Positions 7,734 through 15,472 are shown, counted from the stretch's first letter. The stretch is DNA of 17,519 nucleotides from Ignavibacteria bacterium UBA6688 (GCA_002454845.1 DKJQ01000219.1:15962-33480), one strand, 5' to 3'. Notes: a model not told the origin generated them from the sequence alone. Numbers and translations are program-made.

Positions 7734-8471
7734 TTATCTTTGCATGGTTGTCTGGAAGCGGCGGAGCAGCAACGCCAGCAGTGCCGTCTGATAACAAAGA
7801 CCGACAACAAAACAAATCCCCTGACTTGACACGGATTCTCCCTGCAACCAGAGTTGCTTCACCGGCCAGAAGAGCGGAACAAGTCCGAACAACCATTGAA
7901 GCGGGGGATCGACAAAATAAGCGGCAAGCGGGGGTAAGAGTAAGACTCCAAGTCCCTTTGTCAGCGCGAAACCCTGCACCTTGTTTGTTGCGAACGCGGC
8001 AAGAAAGAGCGCGTAAAATGGAGTCAGAAACGCCGCGCTGGCAGACGAAAGGATTAGGGCAAGCGGCTCGACTGGTACCAGTCCTGCAACTGAGACGACG
8101 ACAAGCGAAACGGCAAAACTCAGGAGGATGGGAACGGTGATGCGATACACCAGATACCCGTTGAGGGTGAGCGGTGTGACCTGAAGAGCGGTGAGCGTCC
8201 GGGCATCCTTCTCGTCCAGCAAAAGAAATCCTATCACCATGCCCGTGAGCATCGGCGTCATGAGAACCACGAAACTCATCAACAACAGGTAGTAGGGCGA
8301 GAGGTCAAATTGGTATACGGCCTGCAGGCGGCCGGTCAATGCCGGGACTCCCCACCGCACAAGCGCCGCCATCAGCAACGGGTATAAAATCATCCACCGC
8401 AACAATGGGTCGCGACCAATGCTTTTCGCATCGATCGGGGCCAGCGCACGGAGGGCCTGCACGTACTTCAT
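7734..8471 (-). CDS. ABC-2 type transporter permease (second permease)
   Basis: This 245-residue protein has about six membrane segments and a large hydrophobic content, typical of ABC-2 permeases that pair with a DRA-type ATPase. The segment LLLDEKDARTLTALQVTPL, between membrane helices, is a characteristic cytosolic coupling region of this family. The start at 8471 overlaps the stop of the first permease by 4 nt (ATGA) and is preceded by GGAAGGGGGAACGGG; the open frame runs further upstream to 8651, but within the other gene. With the ATPase and first permease it should form a heterodimeric exporter like the three-gene fluoroquinolone-type exporters of Actinobacteria. The substrate is unknown. 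Confidence 0.88.
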   Translation of the reverse strand: MKYVQALRALAPIDAKSIGRDPLLRWMILYPLLMAALVRWGVPALTGRLQAVYQFDLSPYYLLLMSFVVLMTPMLTGMVIGFLLLDEKDARTLTALQVTPLTLNGYLVYRITVPILLSFAVSLVVVSVAGLVPVEPLALILSSASAAFLTPFYALFLAAFATNKVQGFALTKGLGVLLLPPLAAYFVDPPLQWLFGLVPLFWPVKQLWLQGESVSSQGICFVVGLCYQTALLALLLRRFQTTMQR

Positions 8472-9172
8472 CCCGTTCCCCCTTCCGTAACGATAAAGCG
8501 GACGAACACCCGTCGTCCCAGCACAAAGAACCCAATCACCCACACGAGGGAGGCAAACGCTCCATAGACGAGTTCCCCTCTCTCCATCCCCGTGAAAGCT
8601 CCCTGAACAAGAATGAGCGGCGCCTGCAGTGGATGTAGGTACAGGAACCATCCCCCCTCAAATCCTCCGTACGGAAAGAACGGCGGGATAAACGCCAGCG
8701 TATAGAGGAAGGATGGGAAGAGATACTCGTTGATCGAGGAATATTTCGAGACAGCAACAAAACCACACAGAGTGTACATCGCAGCCGCACCGATCATTCC
8801 TGAAACCAGCAGGACTGGGTTGAATTCCGTCCCGTACCCGACCAGAACGATCAGGAGGTTTTCCAGCAACGAGAGAAGCGTGAGGCTCAACACTTTTGAT
8901 GCAAGGTACTCAGAATTCTTCAGCGGCGTCACGACTTGCGCATGCAGCGTCCCCTCCCCCTTCTCCAGTAGGACCTGTCCCGCAACGAAATAGAATGTAT
9001 TGATCAGAAGATTCGAGAGAATCAGCAGCGGCATCCAGTGCGCGAGGGCTTCCGAAGGAAGTTGCGCGAGAATCAGGATATTGATCAACGCGACAAACCC
9101 GGCTGCATAATAGAAGCCGTTGCGGATCTGGAGCTGGATATCACAGACCAGCGTCGCGGCAAGCCTGTTCAT
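8468..9172 (-). CDS. ABC-2 type transporter permease (first permease)
   Basis: This 234-residue protein has about six transmembrane helices. After helix 2 it has the segment LLEKGEGTLHAQVVTPLKNSEYL, the same element as LLLDEKDARTLTALQVTPL in the second permease, so the two are related halves of one heterodimeric channel. The start overlaps the ATPase stop by 4 nt (ATGA) and the end overlaps the next permease by 4 nt, so all three are probably made in matched amounts. Family knowledge points to efflux of a drug or lipid-like compound. The sequence does not identify the substrate. Confidence 0.88.
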   Translation of the reverse strand: MNRLAATLVCDIQLQIRNGFYYAAGFVALINILILAQLPSEALAHWMPLLILSNLLINTFYFVAGQVLLEKGEGTLHAQVVTPLKNSEYLASKVLSLTLLSLLENLLIVLVGYGTEFNPVLLVSGMIGAAAMYTLCGFVAVSKYSSINEYLFPSFLYTLAFIPPFFPYGGFEGGWFLYLHPLQAPLILVQGAFTGMERGELVYGAFASLVWVIGFFVLGRRVFVRFIVTEGGTG

Positions 9173-10023
9173 TGCAGCCCCCGGCCGGTGACCTTGATGA
9201 AGACATCCTCCAGCGTTGCTTCCATGCTGTGAATGGTTTGGATCTTTCCTACGCGAAGGATGTTGAGAAATTCCGTGTCTTCCCCGAGTCCTTCAAGTGA
9301 GAATTCCTGACGATTCGTTCCACCCGCGCCGTCGGACTCCACCCGCACCTTCGACTGTCCATGCCGGATCTTGAGTTCCCTTGGCCGGTCGATAACGGCA
9401 ATGGATCCACCGACAAGGAATGCAACGCGGTCGCACAATTCATCCGCAACGGTCATGTCATGCGTTGTGAGAAAAACGGTCGCACCCGCGTTCCGCTGTG
9501 CTCGGATGAGATCCTTGATATGACGCGCGTTCACCGGGTCGAGTCCGGCTGTCGGTTCATCGAGGAAGAGAAGCTCGGGCGTATGCAAGATGGACCGGGC
9601 GACGCTGAGCCGGTTTTTCATCCCTTTGGAGTATTGTCCAACCGGGACGGCCCCATCCCCCCCCAAGCCCACCATACCGAGAAGTTTCTCAGGTGGGACG
9701 GTCTTTCCCTGATAGAGTTTGCTGAAGTATGCAAGGTTCTCGAGAGCGCTCAGCTTGAGGAAGTGGTTGGGGAATTCGAAAGAGACTCCGATTCGTTCAT
9801 AGTATTCGGACTTCCACTCCTTCAGCGGCCGGCCAAACACCGAGACTGACCCCGAGTATCCCGTAAGCAATCCGATGAGAATTTTCTGCGTGGTGGATTT
9901 TCCCGCTCCGCTCGGACCGAGAAATCCGAAGATTTCCCCCTGTTGCACTTCAAAGGAGAGGTTTTGAATAGCGGGGACGGCGGATTTGCGGTAGGAGAAC
10001 GTGAGGCTGGAGGCGGAGATCAT
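9169..10023 (-). CDS. ABC transporter ATP-binding protein (exporter)
   Basis: This 284-residue nucleotide-binding protein of the ABC-2 exporter (DRA/CcmA-like group) has Walker A GPSGAGKST (36-44), signature YSKGM (131-135), Walker B LLFLDEP (151-157), D-loop GLD (160-162) and H-loop H188 in TTHD. The Q-loop position reads SFEFPNHF (81-88), with Glu where canonical ATPases have Gln; I recall this substitution from this exporter subgroup. The C-terminal part ends in ATLEDVFIKVTGRGLQ, typical of these proteins. It is the first gene of a five-gene operon with 4-nt overlaps. The start at 10023 lacks a strong ribosome site. A perfect palindrome lies 28-44 nt upstream of the start codon. Confidence 0.94.
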   Translation of the reverse strand: MISASSLTFSYRKSAVPAIQNLSFEVQQGEIFGFLGPSGAGKSTTQKILIGLLTGYSGSVSVFGRPLKEWKSEYYERIGVSFEFPNHFLKLSALENLAYFSKLYQGKTVPPEKLLGMVGLGGDGAVPVGQYSKGMKNRLSVARSILHTPELLFLDEPTAGLDPVNARHIKDLIRAQRNAGATVFLTTHDMTVADELCDRVAFLVGGSIAVIDRPRELKIRHGQSKVRVESDGAGGTNRQEFSLEGLGEDTEFLNILRVGKIQTIHSMEATLEDVFIKVTGRGLQ

Positions 10024-10050
10024 GGGTCGCTGTAAGTCTGATGGATGTTC

Positions 10051-10067
10051 TCAATCTAATAGATTGA
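10051..10067. promoter_or_regulatory. Perfect 17-bp palindrome, candidate operator of the ABC exporter operon
   Basis: TCAATCTA-A-TAGATTGA has perfect 8-bp arms around a single centre base, 28-44 nt upstream of the ABC ATPase start. The size and position fit a homodimeric repressor (TetR, MarR, GntR or PadR type). No regulator gene lies in the window beside it, so the binding protein is unknown. Because it reads the same on both strands, orientation is not defined. Confidence 0.5.
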
Positions 10068-10214
10068 CCTTGCCGGTTCCGGTGAATTGCTTCGGTGTGA
10101 TATCATCGATGGTCCGTGCAAACTCAGACGCCTTGAGTCTGGCCGACGGTGCACTGCGTGGAAAAACCTGCTCTCAAGATACGAAGATTGTGGCGTGTTG
10201 CAAAGGGAGAGGAG

Positions 10215-10237
10215 CAACAAAATGCCTTCTCGGGCAT
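10215..10237 (-). terminator. Weak hairpin after the RND pump gene
   Basis: On the minus strand ATGCC-CGAGAA-GGCAT has a 5-bp stem and a short T-rich tail (TTTGTTG), about 70 nt after the pump stop. It is the only terminator-like structure between the RND and ABC operons, but the stem is short and the T-run poor. Confidence 0.25.
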
Positions 10238-10307
10238 CATACCCCTTTCTGGAATGAAATTGGGTTGTAGGAAAAGAGGAAAACGATACACGCTCGGTGG
10301 AAGGGCT

Positions 10308-13300
10308 TTACTCTGCCATCACGTTCTCATACATCTTTTCCGGGTCCTTGCTGCCTGTTTCGACGGCATCGGCCACGTTGGATACCGATGCGCCTTCCTT
10401 CGAAATGTAGGAATACATGGCTGGGATGACGAACAGCGACAACATCGTTGCCACGATCAATCCACCGATCACCGCAATCCCCATGGAAACGCGACTTTCG
10501 GAGCCCGCACCAAGGGCAAGGGCGATGGGAAGCGTGCCGAGAATTGTCGACAGGCTTGTCATCAGGATAGGCCGGAAACGCGCAACAGAGGCATCAATGA
10601 TGGCATCGAGCATCGCCAAACCCTGTGCTTTTCGCTGGTTGGCAAACTCCACGATCAGGATCCCGTTCTTCGTCACCAGCCCGATCAACATGATCTGGCC
10701 GATCTGGCTGAAGATGTTGATCGTCTGATTGAAGTACCACAGGGAGAACAGCGCCCCTGCCAGCGCCATCGGAACGGTCAGCATGATAATGAGGGGATCC
10801 CGGAAGCTCTCAAACTGCGCTGCCAGGACAAGATAGATGAGAATCAACGCGAGCAAAAACGCAAACGCCAAACTTGAAGAGCTTTCTGCATAATCCTTCG
10901 AAGACCCATCCAGGGAAGTGCTGAAAGTATCATCCAGTACTTTATCGGCCACCTGCTGCATAGCATTGATGCCCTCCCCCAGCGTCACACCGGGAACGAG
11001 ACCCGCGGAGACCGTCGCCGAGACATAGCGGTTGAAACGAAAACGGGAGGGGGGACTGCTTTCCTCCGTCAGCGTCACGAGATTATCCATTTGGATTAAT
11101 TCCCCGCGGGTATTCCGGACATAGATGGAGCGAAGATCGAGTGGTTTGTTCCGGTTCTCCCGATCCACCTGACCGATTACCTGGTGCTGCTTGCCGTTCA
11201 TGATGAAATAATCAAAGCGTTGGCCGCTGAAGGCGAGCTGCAGGGTCTGGGCAATATCGGCTGCCGACACCCCCATCGACCGCGCCCGGTCGCGATTGAT
11301 CTCCACCCGGACCTCGGGTTTATTGAACTTCAGGTTCACATCGACAAACTGGAAAGCTGGATGTTGCTGGGCTTCCGCCACAAAAACAGGAAGGACTTCT
11401 TTGAGCTTCTCGAAATTTGGGGCTTGCAACACAAATTGGACAGGAAGCCCGAAACTCCGGCTGCCGATCGATTGATCCTGCGTCACGAACGCTCGCGCTC
11501 CGGTGAACTGACCTACCATTCTCGAAACCTGGGCTGCGATCTGTTGCTGAGATCGTTCGCGCTCATCAGGAGCTTTCAAAATAATAAACATAAATCCCGA
11601 GTTCACGCCACCTCCGCCAAATCCCGGAGATGTGACGGAAATAATCGCCTCGCGCTCCGGAATCGACCGCTGCGCGGCATCCACCAGGCTATTCATGTAC
11701 GATTCCATATACTCAAACGTCGCCCCCTCCGGTGCCGTCGCGATGATGCGCATACCGCTCCGGTCTTCAAGAGGGGCCAGTTCGGACGGGAGAAGGAATC
11801 CAAACCCAACGATCGCAACAATCGAAAGGCCCAGGATAAGGAAGCCGAGCTTTCGCCGCTTCATGAACCGCTCAAGCATCCCCCGGTACCCTTCGGCCAG
11901 TCGCTGGAAGAAGGGCTCGGTCTTGTAATAAAAGGTGCTGTGTTTCTGCTTCGCACGAAGAAAGCGGGATGACATCATGGGCGTAAGAGAGAGGGCAACG
12001 AACGACGAGATGATAACCGCTCCCGCAAGTACAATCCCGAACTCCCGGAACAGCCGGCCGGTAAGTCCCTCCAGGAAAATCACCGGCATGAAGACAGCCG
12101 CGAGAGCGACCGTGGTTGAGATAACGGCGAAGTACACCTCCGCCGATCCCCGGAATCCCGCCTCACGCGGTTCCATGCCCCCCTCAATCTTTGAGAAAAT
12201 GTTTTCCAGCATGACGATCGCGTCGTCGACGACAAGACCGATTGCCAGCACGATCCCCAGCAAGGTCAGGACGTTGATGGAAAAATCGGCGAGATACATG
12301 ATGAAGAAGGAGCCGATCAGCGACACGGGAACCGCGATCATGGGGATGATCGTCGTGCGAAAATCCCGGAGGAAGAGATAAATGACAAGGAAAACGAGAA
12401 TGAACGCGAGACCGACTGTTTGAGCCACTTCAGTGATCGATTCTCGGATGTACTTGGACGAATCAAACCCAAGACCGAGCTGGACATCCTCGGGGAGATC
12501 CCGCTTGATATCCTCAACCCGTTTGTTAAACTCGTTGACAATCGAGATGTAGTTCGCTCCCGAACGCGGCACCAGCACCACCCCCACCATGGGAATATTG
12601 TCTCTCTTGAGGACGGTGCGAAGATTTTCCGGCCCCAACTCCGCCCTGCCGATATCCCGGAACCGTACAACGCGTCCACTCTCCTCCCGGAGTATAAGGT
12701 CGTTGAATTCCTCCACTGTGCGGAGACGGCTGATGGTCCGGACCGTGAGCTCTGTTGTCGCCCCCTCAATGCGGCCGGACGGGAGTTCCACATTTTCGCG
12801 CAGGAGGGCGCTTCGGACGTCGAGGGGGGTCAGCCGATAGGCGGAAAGCTTTGCAGGATCCATCCAGAGGCGCATGGCATAGATTTTCGATCCCCAGATC
12901 TGAACCTCGCTGATACCTGGAATTGTCTGGACACGCTCCTTGAAGACGTTGCGGGCAATATCGGTTAACTGCAATAGGTCGCGTTTATCGCTCTTCACGC
13001 TGAGGAAGAGAATCGGTATGGCATCGGCGTCAGCCTTGGCAATCACCGGGTTGTCGGCATCGGGGGGAAGAAGCCTGGACGCGCGGGAGACTTTATCCCG
13101 GACATCGTTCGCCGCGGCCTCCATGTCTACTCCCAATTCAAACTCCACCGTAATGATGCTGCGCCCTTCGGTGCTGGTCGATTTGACGGTTCGAATTCCC
13201 GCGATGCCGCTGATCGATTCTTCGAGTGGCTCGGTGATCTGCGATTCGATCACATCGGCGTTGGCGCCGGTGTAACTGGCAGTGACCGTCACCACCGGTG

Positions 13301-13424
13301 GATCCACGCTCGGATACTCACGCACCCCGAGGAAGGTGAATCCAATAACTCCAAAGAGAACCACCGTGATCGACATGACGATCGCCAGAACGGGACGACG
13401 AATGGAGACGGCCGCGAGACTCAT
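10308..13424 (-). CDS. RND multidrug efflux pump, HAE1/AcrB-type inner-membrane permease
   Basis: This 1038-residue proton-driven RND transporter is the usual size for AcrB/MexB/MdtB-type pumps. It has the N-terminal helix after MSLAAVSIRRPVL, a first periplasmic porter domain with DPPVVTVTASYTGA (41-54), the TM4 proton-relay pair D400/D401 in GLVVDDAIVMLENI, the second periplasmic half (about 555-850), K919 in TKNGILIVEFAN, and T956 in RPILMTSLSTILGTLP. These match D407/D408/K940/T978 of AcrB by family knowledge. Start 13424 is chosen because GGAGGGAG lies just before it and the usual N-terminus begins there; the frame is open upstream to 13502, inside the adaptor gene. The adaptor gene lies 55 bp upstream. 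No outer-membrane channel gene follows. Substrates cannot be inferred. Confidence 0.95.
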   Translation of the reverse strand: MSLAAVSIRRPVLAIVMSITVVLFGVIGFTFLGVREYPSVDPPVVTVTASYTGANADVIESQITEPLEESISGIAGIRTVKSTSTEGRSIITVEFELGVDMEAAANDVRDKVSRASRLLPPDADNPVIAKADADAIPILFLSVKSDKRDLLQLTDIARNVFKERVQTIPGISEVQIWGSKIYAMRLWMDPAKLSAYRLTPLDVRSALLRENVELPSGRIEGATTELTVRTISRLRTVEEFNDLILREESGRVVRFRDIGRAELGPENLRTVLKRDNIPMVGVVLVPRSGANYISIVNEFNKRVEDIKRDLPEDVQLGLGFDSSKYIRESITEVAQTVGLAFILVFLVIYLFLRDFRTTIIPMIAVPVSLIGSFFIMYLADFSINVLTLLGIVLAIGLVVDDAIVMLENIFSKIEGGMEPREAGFRGSAEVYFAVISTTVALAAVFMPVIFLEGLTGRLFREFGIVLAGAVIISSFVALSLTPMMSSRFLRAKQKHSTFYYKTEPFFQRLAEGYRGMLERFMKRRKLGFLILGLSIVAIVGFGFLLPSELAPLEDRSGMRIIATAPEGATFEYMESYMNSLVDAAQRSIPEREAIISVTSPGFGGGGVNSGFMFIILKAPDERERSQQQIAAQVSRMVGQFTGARAFVTQDQSIGSRSFGLPVQFVLQAPNFEKLKEVLPVFVAEAQQHPAFQFVDVNLKFNKPEVRVEINRDRARSMGVSAADIAQTLQLAFSGQRFDYFIMNGKQHQVIGQVDRENRNKPLDLRSIYVRNTRGELIQMDNLVTLTEESSPPSRFRFNRYVSATVSAGLVPGVTLGEGINAMQQVADKVLDDTFSTSLDGSSKDYAESSSSLAFAFLLALILIYLVLAAQFESFRDPLIIMLTVPMALAGALFSLWYFNQTINIFSQIGQIMLIGLVTKNGILIVEFANQRKAQGLAMLDAIIDASVARFRPILMTSLSTILGTLPIALALGAGSESRVSMGIAVIGGLIVATMLSLFVIPAMYSYISKEGASVSNVADAVETGSKDPEKMYENVMAE

Positions 13425-13426
13425 CG

Positions 13427-13434
13427 CTCCCTCC
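13427..13434 (-). promoter_or_regulatory. Strong ribosome binding site of the RND pump, next to a small hairpin
   Basis: GGAGGGAG ends 2 nt before ATG 13424 (the GGAGG core is 5 nt away) and fixes the pump start over the upstream frame. A perfect 5-bp hairpin, GGGAC-AAA-GTCCC (13435-13447), abuts it directly on the 5' side. The alternative pairing TCCC-GGA-GGGA would partly cover the site. Confidence 0.7.
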
Positions 13435-13479
13435 GGGACTTTGTCCCTGAACTCGCTCGACGGTACCGTACAGACCGGA

Positions 13480-14556
13480 TCATGGTTGTGTCTCCTCAGC
13501 AAGACGAACAGGCAACCCCGGACGAATCTGGAGAATCCCCGATGTAATCACCGTATCCCCGGCCTGGACGCCCGATGTCAACTGGATCGTCCTGTTTGTC
13601 CGAAGGCCGGTCTCCACGCGTTGGGGCTGAGCCTGACCGTTTTTCAAAAGATACACGCTTTGGCCGCCGAGTTCCGGAATCATCGCTTCCGTCGGGACCA
13701 TGAGGGCAGATTCGAGCTGTCGCAGAATGAGCTCGATCTCCGCGAACGCTCCCGGAATAATCTTGCCGTCTTTATTCGAACTCTGGGCGCGGAGAAGGAC
13801 GGTGCGCGTTGTCGGATCGATCTTCGGCTCGATAGCGAAAATTTCCCCCGTATAGGATCCCTCCATCCCTGTGAGCCGAAATTGAATTTCCTGTCCTTTC
13901 CTGACATCGTTGACGAAGCGTTCTGGAACGGAAAAATCGATTTTGACCGAAGAGATATTCTGGAGCGACGCGATGCGCGTTGCAGAGGAGACAAAACTTC
14001 CCTCGCTTACGTAGCGGATGCCCACGATCCCGTCAAACGGCGCCCGGATCCCCGTTTTCCCGATGCGTGCTTTCGTGAGCACAATGTCGGCGAGAGTGGA
14101 GTTGAGCTCGTTCACGGCCCGCTCATATTCCTCAGAACTGATCAGCTTGCTGTCAAACATGAGACGACGCCGGTTCTCAACCTCACGGGCAAGTTTTTCC
14201 TGGGATTGGAGTTTCAGAAGCTGTGCCTGGAGCTCGGAGTCATCAATCTTGACAAGAAGCTCTCCTCTTTGGACGGAGCTTCCTTCCCGAAATGCGATCC
14301 GGGAAATCTTTCCCGCAATCTCACTGCGGAGTTCGACTTCCTCATTAGCAATAACGCTCCCGGTCGAACGAATTTTGTCTTCCACTCTCTCAGGGACGAG
14401 GATATGAACGGAGACCGGCAACCGCATGTCGGCCCTTGCGCCGGGCGTGGCCGGAGCCGCGTTGGTGCTGAACAACGAGAGCTTCGGGCTTGCCGCGAGA
14501 AGGAGAATAATGACTCCAAGAATCGAAAGAATCGTAATGAGTGTCTTTTTTTTCAT
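13480..14556 (-). CDS. RND efflux periplasmic adaptor (membrane fusion protein)
   Basis: This 358-residue HlyD/AcrA-type adaptor links the RND pump to an outer-membrane channel. It has an N-terminal membrane anchor (about 5-22, ITILSILGVIILLLAA) without a lipobox. The first lipoyl half lies around GKISRIAFREGSSVQRGELL (82-101), a coiled-coil hairpin at about 108-165, the second lipoyl half around GIRAPFDGIVGIRYVSEGS (169-187), and then the beta-barrel and membrane-proximal domains. It is the first full gene of the operon, 55 bp before the pump. No strong Shine-Dalgarno site precedes ATG 14556; a 14-codon frame ending in an ATGA overlap may couple its translation. A good promoter lies about 50 nt upstream. 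Confidence 0.94.
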   Translation of the reverse strand: MKKKTLITILSILGVIILLLAASPKLSLFSTNAAPATPGARADMRLPVSVHILVPERVEDKIRSTGSVIANEEVELRSEIAGKISRIAFREGSSVQRGELLVKIDDSELQAQLLKLQSQEKLAREVENRRRLMFDSKLISSEEYERAVNELNSTLADIVLTKARIGKTGIRAPFDGIVGIRYVSEGSFVSSATRIASLQNISSVKIDFSVPERFVNDVRKGQEIQFRLTGMEGSYTGEIFAIEPKIDPTTRTVLLRAQSSNKDGKIIPGAFAEIELILRQLESALMVPTEAMIPELGGQSVYLLKNGQAQPQRVETGLRTNRTIQLTSGVQAGDTVITSGILQIRPGLPVRLAEETQP

Positions 14557-14597
14557 GACCGTGTGGTGATGGGGGGATTGACCTCGTAGCCTTTCAT
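14553..14597 (-). CDS. Possible 14-residue leader peptide before the RND adaptor
   Basis: The frame reads MKGYEVNPPITTRS and stops in TGA that overlaps the adaptor start as ATGA. Its ATG begins 8 nt after the predicted -10 box, so the transcript could start on the AUG itself (leaderless). It has no ribosome site of its own. It may be chance, but it would explain the poor ribosome site of the adaptor. Confidence 0.25.
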   Translation of the reverse strand: MKGYEVNPPITTRS

Positions 14598-14604
14598 GGG
14601 ATTT

Positions 14605-14633
14605 ATACTACCGAGCCGGAGATTCAAAGTCAA
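14605..14633 (-). promoter_or_regulatory. Sigma70-like promoter of the RND adaptor-pump operon
   Basis: The minus strand has TTGACT (14633-14628), a 17-bp spacer and TAGTAT (14610-14605). The predicted transcript start is near 14597-14598, about 42 nt before the adaptor ATG. It is the best promoter match in the window. Confidence 0.65.
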
Positions 14634-14659
14634 GATGACCGCCACAGGACGCTTTTTCC

Positions 14660-14676
14660 CATCCGCCGTGCGGATG
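14660..14676. repeat. Inverted repeat CATCCGC-CGT-GCGGATG upstream of the RND promoter
   Basis: Perfect 7-bp arms around a 3-nt centre lie 26 bp upstream of the -35 box. There is no T-run on either side, so it is not a terminator. The position would suit an activator site for the RND operon (inference). Confidence 0.35.
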
Positions 14677-14776
14677 AACAAAGCGACGAGTGGCTCGGGG
14701 CTGAATTCCATTCTTCTGTAACAAATATGTTCTTTAAAAGATTCTCATCGGGGTTTGTTTTTTTCTTCGAATTTTC

Positions 14777-15379
14777 TCACGACTCCCGGACATATTTCCA
14801 CTCCTTGACTTTTCCTTCTGCCATCCAGGTGACGGCCGTTGCCAGTCGCCTGTTTCTGGTCTCTTCGGTCTTTGCTTCAGTCACCCATTCAATATATTCT
14901 TTTTTATGGCTGTAACTGAACTCGTCAAACTTTTTCATCGCCTTCTTGTTCTTCCTGATGGCAGCCATAAAATAGGAAGGAATGTTCAGGGGGCTTCTTT
15001 TCGCCGGCCTGGTTCGGGCAACTTTTATTCCTTCGTCGTTGAGCTTCGCCGCCTTCCTGATAAGGCCTATCAACACTTTGTCGGCCGGCAGGTCTGCCAA
15101 CGACGTGATTTTTCCGAACGAGCCCATCGCCCCTTTGGATCCGGGATTCGTGCCGAGAAGGATCTTCTCCTTCCAGAAACCGAAGACCGCGTGCTGTTTA
15201 AACGCCGCCATACTGCAGAGCATGCCTTTGTAATCAAAATGCGGAAAACTCCATTTCATGGTTTCTTCTATGTTTGGACATGCGGTATGCACAAGTTTCC
15301 GCATATGCCTGAGGATCGGCTGAGCAAAGTCTGCAGACTTTCCGATATACGCATCAATGCGTTTGTCTTTCGCACCCAT
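14777..15379 (-). CDS. YdeI/OmdA family protein with DUF1801 domain
   Basis: This 200-residue soluble protein has two recognisable parts. Residues about 15-120 resemble the DUF1801/YdhG-like domain (HMRKLVHTACPNIEETMKWS, then FPHFDYKGMLCSMAAFKQHA). Residues about 133-195 form the OmdA-type helical domain (SYFMAAIRKNKKAMKKFDEF, then RLATAVTWMAEGK). The biochemical role is not known; Bacillus YdeI has been linked to resistance to cationic antimicrobial peptides, but that does not establish a role here. The start at 15379 has a weak ribosome site. It sits about 70 nt after the dnaX terminator and is followed by about 220 nt before the RND adaptor, so it is probably transcribed alone. There is no signal peptide or membrane helix. 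Confidence 0.88.
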   Translation of the reverse strand: MGAKDKRIDAYIGKSADFAQPILRHMRKLVHTACPNIEETMKWSFPHFDYKGMLCSMAAFKQHAVFGFWKEKILLGTNPGSKGAMGSFGKITSLADLPADKVLIGLIRKAAKLNDEGIKVARTRPAKRSPLNIPSYFMAAIRKNKKAMKKFDEFSYSHKKEYIEWVTEAKTEETRNRRLATAVTWMAEGKVKEWKYVRES

Positions 15380-15448
15380 GAGTTGTACGCTTGAGAGTGA
15401 TGATTTCTTTGGAACTTTGAAATTCAGACTGTGGTGTTGGGGAGAAAC

Positions 15449-15472
15449 AAAAAAAAACCGGCAACGGGCCGG
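15449..15472 (-). terminator. Intrinsic terminator of dnaX
   Basis: On the minus strand CCGGC-CCGTT-GCCGG is followed by nine T. It lies about 28 nt after the dnaX stop. The stem can extend to AACC/GGTT across a two-base bulge. A CCGGGG directly after the stop codon can pair instead with CCCCGG overlapping the 5' arm, an alternative fold that would open the terminator. Confidence 0.75.

Noticed and set aside
11184..11972. 262-codon open frame on the plus strand
   Set aside because: It lies wholly opposite the RND pump gene, its translation is rich in Arg/His/Leu and unlike any family, and the pump frame is unmistakable.
13422..13502. Longer RND pump starting at 13502
   Set aside because: The extension overlaps the adaptor gene and precedes the standard RND N-terminus; GGAGGGAG supports ATG 13424.
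13282..14589. 435-codon open frame on the plus strand
   Set aside because: It runs antisense to the RND adaptor and the pump start; both sense proteins have clear family motifs, so it is a shadow frame.
14660..14676. Terminator for the YdeI-type gene
   Set aside because: The hairpin is followed by GGGAAAAAG on the minus strand and AACAAAG on the plus strand; there is no T-run in either direction.
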